Of a stretch of 64,000 nt of DNA, positions 7,357 to 16,772 are shown in pieces (the first letter of the stretch is position 1; each line of letters starts with the position of its first letter). A program made the translations under genes and the position numbers. Source of the stretch: JAFDZV01 sp048594725 (lineage in GTDB: Bacteria > Bacteroidota > Ignavibacteria > OLB7). The DNA is taken from NCBI GenBank assembly GCA_048594725.1, contig JBMDXA010000226.1, positions 1 to 64,000 on the forward strand, written 5' to 3'. The notes under the pieces were generated by a model, which saw only the letters and a program-made list of their open reading frames with translations, ran no database searches and was not told the DNA's origin.

Positions 7357-8238
7357 GTCCCGGGGGTGCTCCTGGCGCAGCCCGGGCCGGAGCGGGAGCT
7401 TCCGCCGGAGGGTGCCACCATCAGCGATGAGTTCCGGGTGCCGGTCACCTTTCAGGCGATGGGAGGGCTGGGAAACGGGGTAAACGGCGGACTTGAATAC
7501 AACAAGTATTACAGCCGGCGTCTGCACAACGTCCACCACAGAACGCTTTTCGGGGAGGCCGTGGCGCTCCCCACCTCATCGGTGCATATCGGGCTGCTCT
7601 ACCAGTCGAATCCCGATCTGAGCGCCGAGAACACCGGCTACAGCATACGGCTCGGGGCGGTGATGATGCTGGGGGATATGGGGCTGGGTCTGTGGGCGCG
7701 CATGGATCGCTCGGACCTGGCGGCCGGCGGGGAGCCGGTGGACGACTACGAGTTCGGCCCGCAGATTTCGTTCTGGCCCGGCGACCGCATCTACATCAAC
7801 GACCGGCTCCTGTACCGCAGGATAGACAGCTATCGCGACCCCGATATCGGCCGCGACTACAGCGCCGAGGATTTCGTGGAGATACGTCATCATCTCACCT
7901 ATATCCCGGCGGAGAACTGGGATTTCACCTACGCGCATGATGTCGACATCCGCGTGGGCATCCATCAGAATTATCATACGAACAATCTTACCGTACACAA
8001 CTATTTCCTCTACTCTCCCACCGTGCTCTTCAGCTATGGCCCGCTGGCCGGGGTGAGCCTCGATTATACCGTCGGCAGCCGTACCTCCGTTCTGACCATC
8101 CCTCTGGGGCTGCGCGCGGAATATTTCTTTACCAGCCTCTCCCTTCTTCAGGCGAACGTGCTCTACGATATGCCCACCATGAAGGACCAGCGCGCCGGAC
8201 AGGTCAGAGTGCAGGGGAGTTTCTCGTACCGCTTCTAA
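7261..8238 (+). CDS. Outer-membrane beta-barrel protein, unknown function
   Basis: From the ATG at 7261 the protein has 325 residues: a long basic n-region, hydrophobic core YLWMFAVPGVLLA, then a mature beta-rich sequence. It has alternating amphipathic strands and ends ...GQVRVQGSFSYRF; a terminal Phe is the usual recognition signal for outer-membrane insertion. An alternative start at 7084 (384 residues) has a stronger ribosome site but would place a duplicated, degenerate signal region ahead of the real one. No transport or enzyme motif is recognised. The gene follows the orphan ABC permease by about 300 bp. Confidence 0.7.
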   Translation: MILNPLAKIARRPHRSNRKRALAACRYLWMFAVPGVLLAQPGPERELPPEGATISDEFRVPVTFQAMGGLGNGVNGGLEYNKYYSRRLHNVHHRTLFGEAVALPTSSVHIGLLYQSNPDLSAENTGYSIRLGAVMMLGDMGLGLWARMDRSDLAAGGEPVDDYEFGPQISFWPGDRIYINDRLLYRRIDSYRDPDIGRDYSAEDFVEIRHHLTYIPAENWDFTYAHDVDIRVGIHQNYHTNNLTVHNYFLYSPTVLFSYGPLAGVSLDYTVGSRTSVLTIPLGLRAEYFFTSLSLLQANVLYDMPTMKDQRAGQVRVQGSFSYRF

Positions 8239-8325
8239 TAACCGCCAATCCTCGCGAATCTTTGGAGCACGGGTGCGAGGGTGGTGAGCCGGGAGCGAAG
8301 GGGTAAAAATGAAATCTTCGCGAAT
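8237..8325 (-). repeat. Copy of the 87-bp dispersed element
   Basis: On the minus strand it begins ATTCGCGAAGATTTCAT (8325-8309) and ends CCAAAGATTCGCGAGGATTGG-CGGTTAT, matching both ends of the elements at 20935-21021, 21023-21109 and 47568-47655. The interior has diverged. It abuts the stop codon of the outer-membrane protein gene. Confidence 0.6.
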
Positions 8326-8336
8326 GGAGAGAGGGA

Positions 8337-8473
8337 AATGATTAACCAGTATTTGGCAGTTGGTCCCAGGCAAATCGAAAGGGGAATGACTGACCGGTAC
8401 GCGGGAGTTGGTTCCATGCGAATCGAGAGGGGAAGTGATAACCGGTACGCGGGAGTGGCCCCATCCCATTAAC
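8337..8473. repeat. 48-bp tandem repeat, about 2.8 copies
   Basis: Units at 8337-8384 and 8385-8432 are 48 bp each, and a partial third runs to about 8473. Each contains ACCGGTACGCGGGAGT or its variant and ends in GAAAGGGG/GAGAGGGG. The period is a multiple of three, so it reads through as a 16-residue repeat on either strand, but no start signal or partner supports translation. It lies just upstream of the groESL promoter. Confidence 0.75.
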
Positions 8474-8494
8474 ATTCCTTGACACTCCCCGTGC

Positions 8495-8525
8495 TTGACA
8501 AGCGAGGGGCGGCGGCGTATTTTCG
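8495..8525 (+). promoter_or_regulatory. groESL promoter (TTGACA-TATTTTCG)
   Basis: TTGACA at 8495-8500 is followed, 20 bases after its TTG, by TATTTTCG at 8518-8525. The spacing equals that of the other promoters proposed here. A second TTGACA lies at 8479-8484. The CIRCE operator begins 13 bases downstream, placing the repressor site over the transcription start. Confidence 0.7.
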
Positions 8526-8538
8526 TAGCTGAAAATTT

Positions 8539-8565
8539 TTAGCACTCTCACCCAGCGAGTGCTAA
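8539..8565 (+). promoter_or_regulatory. CIRCE operator (HrcA binding site)
   Basis: A perfect TTAGCACTC-N9-GAGTGCTAA inverted repeat (8539-8547 and 8557-8565) sits 55 bases before groES. CIRCE is bound by the heat-shock repressor HrcA, so groESL should be derepressed on heat or unfolded-protein stress. No hrcA gene is in this window. Confidence 0.97.
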
Positions 8566-8620
8566 CACTACAGAGAACGATTCAGGCAGTTCAACATATT
8601 TCACTTAGGAGAGTAGGACA

Positions 8621-8908
8621 ATGAATCTCACACCGCTTCATGACCGTGTGATCATCAAGCCGGCTCCGGCTGAAGAGAAGACCAAGGGTGGCCTCATCAT
8701 TCCGGACACCGTGAAGGAGAAGCCGCAGCGTGGCGAGATCGTTGCCATCGGCACCGGAAAGGTTGCCGAGGATGGCAAGGTGACCCCGCTCGCCGTCAAG
8801 GTTGGCGATAGCGTCCTGTACGGCAAGTACTCCGGCACCGAGGTTTCGGTTGATGGCGTTGACTACCTCATCATGCGCGAGTCGGACATCTTCGCGATCT
8901 GCAGCTAA
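8621..8908 (+). CDS. groES: Co-chaperonin GroES
   Basis: This 95-residue protein is the normal GroES length. It shows LTPLHDRVIIKPAPAEEKTKGG with the mobile loop (KTKGGLIIPDT) that contacts GroEL, and the roof/core pattern VGDSVLYGKYSGTEV. It forms the heptameric lid of the chaperonin in the cytoplasm. It is the first gene of the CIRCE-regulated operon, 97 bp ahead of groEL, with an AGGAGAGT ribosome site. Confidence 0.98.
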   Translation: MNLTPLHDRVIIKPAPAEEKTKGGLIIPDTVKEKPQRGEIVAIGTGKVAEDGKVTPLAVKVGDSVLYGKYSGTEVSVDGVDYLIMRESDIFAICS

Positions 8909-9005
8909 TGCATCGAGCGCGACCCGTTTCCGGCTCCTACGCCCTGGTTCAATACGTTTGAACAGATAACGAAGAACACTTTTTCAATCAAGAGGAATAA
9001 CGATA

Positions 9006-10637
<1,632 letters not shown>

Positions 10638-10683
10638 GAGTCTCCCACCGCAGACTGCGGAAGAATTGTCCGTTGATATACCA

Positions 10684-10713
10684 GGGCCCATTTCGCGTAA
10701 GCGGGATGGGCCT
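10684..10713 (+). terminator. Likely groESL terminator
   Basis: GGGCCCAT pairs with ATGGGCC (10685-10691 with 10706-10712), with an inner CGC/GCG, followed by TTGTTGC. It lies 47 bases after the groEL stop. The T tract is weak. Confidence 0.55.
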
Positions 10714-10775
10714 TGTTGCATTGTTTGATTGCTGACTGGAAGTACTGCCACTACATATGCACAAGAGTACATCCT

Positions 10776-11588
10776 ATGTATATAATGTATGTTGATGAGA
10801 GTGGAGATCCCGGACCATATAATGGAAAAGATGATGGTAATTCACGCCATTTCATCCTTTCGGGTCTCATTATACCTATAAAAGCCTGGAATGAATCCTT
10901 CAGGCAGTTGAAGGATTCTCGCCGCCGTATACGCCAATCTTACGGTCTTGCGATGCGCGAAGAACTTCATGCTGCCGAGCTTGTCCGGATTAATAAGATC
11001 ATTGCTTATCGCCAGATCAAAAAAGCCGATCGTATAGCAATTCTCATTTCCTTCCTTCGCGAGATGCCATCAATCCTTGCATATGCTAAGGTTATTAATA
11101 TTTGCCTGGACAAAGAGAAGATTGCTAAGAAGGATGGTGATTCGCCTGATTCAAAGATTCACGCAAGAGATATTGATTCGCCTGATCCCAAGATCAAGAC
11201 GCTGGCCTGGTCTCGTCTTATCCAGCGTTTTGATAATTTTCTTAAGAAAGCTGATGGGTCTCAGGGAATATTAGTGGCCGATGGTATGGAGGATACTGAA
11301 ATAAGGGCTCTGCTACGTAAAATGCGTGTCTATAATTGGATGCCATCGCACTACGGAAAGCCCTATAATCGTCCGGTTGAGCACGTTATAGAAGATCCCT
11401 TTCATCGAGACTCCAAGCATTCCTACTTCACGCAGGCCGCCGATGTTATCGCTCATTCGCTATACCGGATGGAGTACCCGAAAGGGAGTTTACAGAAGTT
11501 CGGTCTTGATAGAGGCTTTCGCTATCTGGAGCCGATTCTATTGAAAGAGGCCAGTAGTGGTGATCCGCTTGGGATAGTCCGTAAATAA
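10776..11588 (+). CDS. DUF3800 domain protein
   Basis: The 270-residue protein has the DUF3800 hallmarks: an N-terminal YVDESGDPG (Asp7, Glu8), a strand-helix start HFILSGLIIP, and a C-terminal FTQAADVIAHSLYR acidic motif. The fold is thought to be RNase H-like, with the acidic residues as a metal site; activity is unproven. DUF3800 genes are common near mobile elements and defence loci. The DNA is visibly richer in A/T than groEL before it, suggesting acquisition. ATG at 10776 was chosen to start the first strand; ATG at 10785 is also possible. No partner gene is adjacent. Confidence 0.88.
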   Translation: MYIMYVDESGDPGPYNGKDDGNSRHFILSGLIIPIKAWNESFRQLKDSRRRIRQSYGLAMREELHAAELVRINKIIAYRQIKKADRIAILISFLREMPSILAYAKVINICLDKEKIAKKDGDSPDSKIHARDIDSPDPKIKTLAWSRLIQRFDNFLKKADGSQGILVADGMEDTEIRALLRKMRVYNWMPSHYGKPYNRPVEHVIEDPFHRDSKHSYFTQAADVIAHSLYRMEYPKGSLQKFGLDRGFRYLEPILLKEASSGDPLGIVRK

Positions 11589-11652
11589 GAAACCCCGGTG
11601 TCACACCGGGGATTTTTCGTGGCCCGCCAGGGACAGAAGGTCCATGACAGGT
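11585..11652 (-). ncRNA. Candidate ~65-70-nt minus-strand RNA
   Basis: A full consensus promoter on the minus strand (see 11659-11689) is followed within about 70 bases by the bidirectional terminator. The interval contains only a 14-codon frame (MDLLSLAGHEKSPV). A short stable RNA ending in a strong hairpin is predicted; it would overlap the last codons of the DUF3800 gene. It is unsupported by homology. Confidence 0.3.
11593..11617. terminator. Bidirectional rho-independent terminator
   Basis: An 8-bp stem CCCCGGTG/CACCGGGG (11593-11600 with 11604-11611) and a 3-base loop is followed by ATTTTTC on the plus strand and by TTTCTTATTT on the minus strand. It ends the DUF3800 gene and could also end a short minus-strand RNA. 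Confidence 0.8.
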
Positions 11653-11658
11653 CACCTG

Positions 11659-11689
11659 CAAAGATACGTATCATACCGTTTTTGTACAA
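11659..11689 (-). promoter_or_regulatory. Consensus Bacteroidota-type promoter
   Basis: On the minus strand TTG (11689-11687), exactly 20 bases, then TATCTTTG (11666-11659). It points away from the gene at 11791-13428, toward the terminator at 11593-11617. Confidence 0.45.
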
Positions 11690-11790
11690 CAGGTATGACT
11701 ATCACTCCAGCCCCATCGTTTCCGAAGGCCTTATGGTCATCCGCATCTCTCCCCTCCGATTTCCCCAAATCAAAAATCGCCAATCGAAAA

Positions 11791-13428
11791 TCAAAACACC
11801 CACGTCCCGGTAATCACCGGCGCCAGCCGGAGGCCATCGGTCCGGCCGCCGAGCAGGCCCAGATCCACTCCCAGGCCGCCGTCGATAGCGAATCGCCGGT
11901 TGAAGTAGCGGAGGGTCAGCACCAGCGGCTGGTATTCGGCCTCCTGAAGGATGAACGCTTCGGCCGCCACTTTCCAGTGTTCTCCCACGCGATAATCACC
12001 TCCCACTCCCAGAACGACCGCAGATCGATTGAATGGCGCCACGCTGCTGTCGGCCGGGAAATGCCGCCTCCAGGTGTAGCCCAGCAGCAGGCTGCCGCGT
12101 TTGTCGTCATCTCCCACGCTTGCCACGGCATAGGGGGAGAAGAGGAGAATGGAGGAGAGATCGCTGCGGGAGAAGTTCCCCTGCACTCCCACCGCTCCCT
12201 GCACCGCCCCCTCGCGGTAGACTTCGTAGCGTCCGCCGGCGGTTACCACCAGATTGTTGCTGATGAACTCCGGCACATACAGCACCCCGCCGAGCAGCGA
12301 GAGCCGGTCGTTCACGCCGTACCCGGCCAGCCAGCCGGCCAGTTCATAATTGGAGAGGAAGACCTTCCCGGAATCGATCGGCCGCGCGGTGGGCATGATA
12401 ACCACCCGGTGCGTTGTAGGATCGGTAAGAAATTCCTCGGTGAAGGTGGGCTCCATCCCGGCACGCCCGGTTATGGCGGGGCGCTCCACCGGTGCCGGCG
12501 TCAGGCTCTCCTCCCGCAGCCGCACCGCCGTGGCCCTCGGGATCACCTTCGGGGTATCGGGTGGCGGGGGCTGTTTCGGGATGATAAGCGCCGGGGGCTG
12601 CGCCACCAGAGGCGGGTTCTTGGGGGGGACCGGGCGTATGCTCGGCGGCGTTCTCGGAACCTGGGCTATCGGCGACGGCACCACATTGACGTAGGCGGTA
12701 TCCGACACCACGAACGTGTTCTGTCCTCCGGCCGGATAGCGGCGGCGGAGGAAGACGTAGATCGGCATCCGCACGCGTCCCAGCTTGGTTGCGTTGAAGC
12801 AGACATTGTAATAGAAGATGCCGGAGCTGGGGATGCGCAGGGGAGGGCGGCCGCCGGTATATCTGATCTGGAAGTTGGCGGCCGGGCTGCCGATGGAATC
12901 GACGATGAACTCGCCTCCCTCGGCCCCTACCTGGAAGGTGCGGCATGCGGTTGATCCCAGCGTTACAGTGCCGAACTCCTCGCGGTAGACGTTCCAGGTG
13001 TTCTCCAATCCCAGAGTGATCCGTTCGGCATTCCGCCGGCAGTCGATGGCGCGCAGGTGAAGATTCACCTCGGTGTTCATCGTCTTGACGAAGACGATGA
13101 ACGTAGCCTTCCGGGCGCACTCGGTGAACGAGGGGCCGGAGATGATCTTGTACTGCGGGGTGTTGAGGCCGGAGACCAGATCGCTCCAGCCGGCGCTGCT
13201 GCCGCGAAGAATCCGGGAGATGCCGTTGGGGGCGGTGATCGTAATCACGTTCAGGCCGGAATAGAGTACCGGCGGATACACGCTGATATCCTGCGCGCGG
13301 AGCGGGCGCGGGGCTGCAATGCCCCACACCACCGCTGCCAGCAACGCCAGTCCTCTGAGCACTCTGCGGTGGAGCCCTTCAGGCTCCGATCGTTCGCATA
13401 TCGTTCTTCGCAGGTCTTGGTATCTCAT
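11791..13428 (-). CDS. Secreted protein with Pro-rich linker and C-terminal barrel-like domain
   Basis: The 545-residue protein has a signal peptide with a long n-region (core LALLAAVVWGIAA, cleavage near PLRA-Q). A beta-rich N-terminal domain with several Cys follows. Then comes a Pro-rich linker at about residues 255-305 (for example PPKNPPLVAQPP and PKQPPPPDTPKV). The C-terminal region (about 345-545) has amphipathic strands, ending in VITGTWVF as an outer-membrane barrel would. The linker may span periplasm or peptidoglycan between a folded domain and the outer membrane. It is the last gene of a minus-strand run behind the sigma/anti-sigma pair, so its expression may follow that system. 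Function is not recognised. Confidence 0.75.
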   Translation of the reverse strand: MRYQDLRRTICERSEPEGLHRRVLRGLALLAAVVWGIAAPRPLRAQDISVYPPVLYSGLNVITITAPNGISRILRGSSAGWSDLVSGLNTPQYKIISGPSFTECARKATFIVFVKTMNTEVNLHLRAIDCRRNAERITLGLENTWNVYREEFGTVTLGSTACRTFQVGAEGGEFIVDSIGSPAANFQIRYTGGRPPLRIPSSGIFYYNVCFNATKLGRVRMPIYVFLRRRYPAGGQNTFVVSDTAYVNVVPSPIAQVPRTPPSIRPVPPKNPPLVAQPPALIIPKQPPPPDTPKVIPRATAVRLREESLTPAPVERPAITGRAGMEPTFTEEFLTDPTTHRVVIMPTARPIDSGKVFLSNYELAGWLAGYGVNDRLSLLGGVLYVPEFISNNLVVTAGGRYEVYREGAVQGAVGVQGNFSRSDLSSILLFSPYAVASVGDDDKRGSLLLGYTWRRHFPADSSVAPFNRSAVVLGVGGDYRVGEHWKVAAEAFILQEAEYQPLVLTLRYFNRRFAIDGGLGVDLGLLGGRTDGLRLAPVITGTWVF

Positions 13429-13531
13429 CCTTCACAATCATAGGGCATTGCACTGCTGCTGCGCAACCGGTTCCCTTCAGCATCACTACTTCCATACCAG
13501 GTAGGGAGAGGGGAAGTTGCCCTCTCCCCCA

Positions 13532-14443
13532 TTAAAATTTGTATCCGGCCCCCAGATATCCCCCTTGCAGCACCAGCGAGTTGGCGCCGAACAGCCGCAC
13601 GGCGTAGCGGCCGTTCAGCACGATATTGTCGGTGACCTCCACGAACGCCCCCGCATTGATGGCGAAGTAGTTCTCCCGATCTATCGTCCTGAACTCCCCG
13701 CGTCCCCCATCCACCTGCTGCTGGTCCTCGATGGTACCGGAGGCACCCGCGTAGAAGGGACGCAGCGGCTGGGTGACGTCGCCGGTGCTGACAATGCCGC
13801 TGAACCCGACGAAGATGCCGGTGCCCTCCACCTTGGAGAGCCCCACCTCCGCATTGTAGACGATCTCGTCCAGCGGCTCCTCATCGCGCCAGTTGTACCC
13901 GGCGCTCCCCTTGAACCAGAGCTCCTTGTAGTCGAACCCGAAGTTCAGGGCGGTGGTTACCTGAAAGAAGCCATCGCTGAGAAAGGAGGGATGTTCCGGA
14001 TCATCGTAGATCCCCTGGTGGAAGCCGCGGGGGATCTTCACCATGGAGCTGAGTGAGCTGTTCACCTTGCCGGTGCTGAGCTGGTAGGTACCACCGATAC
14101 CGTAATAGGCCGGAGCAAAGATGCTCCGCTCCGGAAAGCGTCCGTTGCTGGTCAGCCTGGAATAGTTCACGGGCACATCCAGATTCAGCTCCAGCCAGTC
14201 GGTAAGCCCATAGTTCATCGTCAGGCCGAACAGGAGCATGCTGAAATCGGTCTGCACGGTATCGAACCGCTTCAGCCGTCCGTCGATGTTGTAATAGCTG
14301 GATGCGCGGGCCGCGCCGCCATAGATGGAGACGATTCCCTTCCGGGCGGGCGTCACCACCGGATCGCCGGCGGTTGCGATGCCGGGCAGGCTGAACAGCA
14401 GAAGCATCGCAGAGAGAAGCGGTATAAAAGGGCGAACTCTCAT
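13532..14443 (-). CDS. Outer-membrane beta-barrel protein
   Basis: From the ATG at 14443 the protein has 303 residues, with a signal peptide (FIPLLSAMLLLFSLPGIATA-G). The rest shows regular amphipathic strands (SMLLFGLTMNYGLTDWLELNLDVPV is typical) and ends LVLQGGYLGAGYKF, with the C-terminal Phe expected of outer-membrane proteins. It resembles small transporter- or porin-like barrels but no substrate can be named. It lies 103 bp upstream of the linker/barrel gene and 178 bp downstream of the anti-sigma gene, all on one strand. Confidence 0.75.
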   Translation of the reverse strand: MRVRPFIPLLSAMLLLFSLPGIATAGDPVVTPARKGIVSIYGGAARASSYYNIDGRLKRFDTVQTDFSMLLFGLTMNYGLTDWLELNLDVPVNYSRLTSNGRFPERSIFAPAYYGIGGTYQLSTGKVNSSLSSMVKIPRGFHQGIYDDPEHPSFLSDGFFQVTTALNFGFDYKELWFKGSAGYNWRDEEPLDEIVYNAEVGLSKVEGTGIFVGFSGIVSTGDVTQPLRPFYAGASGTIEDQQQVDGGRGEFRTIDRENYFAINAGAFVEVTDNIVLNGRYAVRLFGANSLVLQGGYLGAGYKF

Positions 14444-14621
14444 AGGAAGGTTACAGGATATTCGGGTTGAATGGGGCCACGGCGGTTGTCTGCTGCGGCC
14501 GGGCTTCTTGGAGGCGCCGGCGCGGATACAACGAGCCGGAACGAAAATGGGCGCCCTTTGTATGGGGGCGCCCACTGCGAGTAGAGCCGATTTATCGTGG
14601 CGCAACAACTGCCGCCATGCA

Positions 14622-16088
14622 TCAGAAACCGGTTTCGATACCGTAGTAGATGCCGTAGTTCGCGCTGAAGTTGCTCCCCTTCGCCGAGAAGTTGCGGAGG
14701 CCGGAGCCGCCGATTCCCATCGTCAGGGTGACGTTCTTGGAGGGGGAGAATGCGGCGTAGGCGCGCACATTCCCCATAATGGCGTTGTCGGCGCCGCCCA
14801 CGGTCACGCGGCCGCAGAGATCCCACGCCTTGCTGACCTCGAACCGGCGATCGTAGAAGACGCCGCCGTAGGAGATCTGCTGCTCGAAACGCTCATCGCT
14901 CCTGGAGGGGGGAGGTGCCACCTGCGTGGAGGGGCGCACCGTCAGCTTGGTCTGGCCGCCGTCGATGGTTTCCGAGGGCATGCCGGCGGTTTGCTTGCCG
15001 TAGAACAATCCGTCCTGCCCGAGAGCGTTGGGATCGTTATAGGTGAGAGCGCCCGGATCATCGCCGCTGAAGCTGGCGACCCCCATCTTCCCGGGGATGC
15101 CGTTCGGATTGCGCGCGCTCTGCTGGAACGAGGATGCCCCCATCTCCACGCCGATACGATCGTTCTGGCTGACATTGAACGACATGTAGCACGACTTCTG
15201 CAACAGCGCCGTGGGCGATTCGGTCTCGGACACCTGGCCGGAGCCTATCGTCACGCCGAACGCCAGCACCCGCCCGGTCTCCGTCTCCATGGTGAACATA
15301 TCCTGGGTCTTCGGCTCGAACGATGCCACCGAGCTTGCGCTGCTGGAGGCGCTGTCGTAGATCATCGGCCGGTAGGACGAGGCGTTCAGATTCCGGTAGA
15401 GGATCTCCGCCGGGTCACGAGAGAGAACGTCCGAGGAGAAGGGGGAGCGCAGATTGTCGCTGCCGATCGGGAAGCTTTGTGCGATCGATCCCCCCTCGTC
15501 TTCATCGCCGGAGGTTGAGACCGTCCTGTACGGGACCTCATGTCCCAGATTCCAGAAGATCTCCTGCGACCCCTCGGCTGGTGCGGCGACGTGATCGCTG
15601 CGGCGGCCGGAGCGCTCCGGTTCCTGCCGGCTGGCCGTCTCGGGGACGGTTGCCTCCGGTGCCAGTGCCGCGATATCCTCCCGCTCCGGCGTCTCCGGAG
15701 CGGGCGTTGCCGCAACGGCGTTCTGCTGCCGGTCTGCCGGCAGAGTGGGAGTACGGGCCACACCGAACAGGAGACAGGCCATGACAAAGGCGCCCGCCGA
15801 GATGCGGAAGGCGTAGGGTATCAGCGTGCGGCGCTTCTCGGTCTGTTCGCGTTCCACCATCGCATCGGCGGCGAAGCTGCTTCCCACGGCGATGCGGATG
15901 TGCTCGGAGAGATCGGGAGGGGGCACAAGATGCATTGCGTCATCCTGGATCAACGAACGTATCTCCAGCGTCTGACGCAGTTCGGTTTTATATTCGGGAA
16001 CACTCTCTAGCAGCGAACGGAATTCCTCCAGTTCTCTGTCGGACAACGTCCCTGAGAGATATTCCCGCAACAGATGATCAAATTCCAT
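14622..16088 (-). CDS. Membrane anti-sigma factor with outer-membrane-barrel-like C-terminus
   Basis: The first 87 residues look like the cytoplasmic sigma-binding region of anti-sigma factors (LLREYLSGTLSDRELEEFRSLL), without an HxxxCxxC zinc motif. A single membrane helix lies at about 89-111 (LIPYAFRISAGAFVMACLLFGVA). A long low-complexity periplasmic part follows. The last ~130 residues show strand-turn-strand patterns (FSPSKNVTLTMGIGGSGL) and end NYGIYYGIETGF, like a beta-barrel protein with a terminal Phe. The gene overlaps the sigma gene by 11 bp, so the two are translationally coupled. The usual role is to hold the sigma factor inactive until an envelope signal arrives. The barrel-like tail is unexpected for this class. 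Confidence 0.8.
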   Translation of the reverse strand: MEFDHLLREYLSGTLSDRELEEFRSLLESVPEYKTELRQTLEIRSLIQDDAMHLVPPPDLSEHIRIAVGSSFAADAMVEREQTEKRRTLIPYAFRISAGAFVMACLLFGVARTPTLPADRQQNAVAATPAPETPEREDIAALAPEATVPETASRQEPERSGRRSDHVAAPAEGSQEIFWNLGHEVPYRTVSTSGDEDEGGSIAQSFPIGSDNLRSPFSSDVLSRDPAEILYRNLNASSYRPMIYDSASSSASSVASFEPKTQDMFTMETETGRVLAFGVTIGSGQVSETESPTALLQKSCYMSFNVSQNDRIGVEMGASSFQQSARNPNGIPGKMGVASFSGDDPGALTYNDPNALGQDGLFYGKQTAGMPSETIDGGQTKLTVRPSTQVAPPPSRSDERFEQQISYGGVFYDRRFEVSKAWDLCGRVTVGGADNAIMGNVRAYAAFSPSKNVTLTMGIGGSGLRNFSAKGSNFSANYGIYYGIETGF

Positions 16089-16638
16089 TATCGTAGACCA
16101 CCGGATAGAGTAACGTACGGAGCAGTTTGCGAGCGCGGAAAATCCTAATCTTGACAGTAGCTATAGACACACCTGTGATATCGGCGATCTCCTGGTAGGA
16201 GTATCCATCATATTCATAGAGGACAAGCGCCTCGCGATGGTCCATCGGCAGCTGATTGAGAGCCACTGCGATATGCTCGTGAAGCACCACGTCCTTTACC
16301 TTGGCCGGGGCTTCATTGGCGATCGAGGTCTCGAAGGGCACCGTGACCTTTTTGTTTCGACGAAGATTCAGGCAAACGTTCCTCACGATCGTGAAGAACC
16401 ATACCATGAAATTCCGGCCGTCATAACTCTGGCGATGTTCGTACAGGCGCATAAAGGCCTCCTGGAAGGCATCATGCGCCAGATCTTCATCCAGCAGAAC
16501 TCGCATGCAGTACATGAAGACCTTTCGTTCATACCGCTTGAACAGCGTGTTGAACGCCTCCATGTCCCCGTTTTGCGTCAGGCAAAACAGGTCGTCATCC
16601 GATAGTTCCGCGCTCCGTATGGTTGATTTACGTGCCAT
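16078..16638 (-). CDS. ECF (RpoE-type) sigma-70 family factor
   Basis: The 186-residue protein has sigma region 2 (FNTLFKRYERKVFMYCMRVL, then AHDAFQEAFMRLYEH) at about residues 28-95. Region 4, with a helix-turn-helix (YSYQEIADITGVSIATVKIR), lies at about 145-170, the complete two-region layout of ECF sigma factors. It directs RNA polymerase to a dedicated set of promoters and is probably held by the overlapping membrane anti-sigma product. GGGGAG lies 4 bases before the ATG. The following envelope genes on the same strand are plausible targets, by context only. Confidence 0.95.
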   Translation of the reverse strand: MARKSTIRSAELSDDDLFCLTQNGDMEAFNTLFKRYERKVFMYCMRVLLDEDLAHDAFQEAFMRLYEHRQSYDGRNFMVWFFTIVRNVCLNLRRNKKVTVPFETSIANEAPAKVKDVVLHEHIAVALNQLPMDHREALVLYEYDGYSYQEIADITGVSIATVKIRIFRARKLLRTLLYPVVYDNGI

Positions 16639-16725
16639 TGCTCCCCAACATACACAGGAGGGGATATTTGGTTACTTCCAAAAGAGTCTCTCCCCGGAAA
16701 AACTTACAGATATATCATATGGCGC

Positions 16726-16750
16726 CTTACCTTGCATATCGGTGGTAAGG
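16726..16750 (+). promoter_or_regulatory. Inverted repeat in the lon leader
   Basis: CCTTACC (16726-16732) and GGTAAGG (16744-16750) form a perfect 7-bp inverted repeat with an 11-base spacer, 23 bases before the lon ATG. It could be an operator or a leader hairpin; the T tract of a terminator is absent. Confidence 0.4.
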
Positions 16751-16772
16751 AATCTATCTTGCCGGCTTGCCT

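Noticed and set aside
8281..8472. 63-codon frame across the 48-bp repeats as a real gene
   Set aside because: It is open only because the repeat period is a multiple of three and shows no ribosome site or family.
8337..8473. Possible CRISPR array
   Set aside because: Units are contiguous 48-bp tandem repeats without distinct spacers and no cas genes are present.
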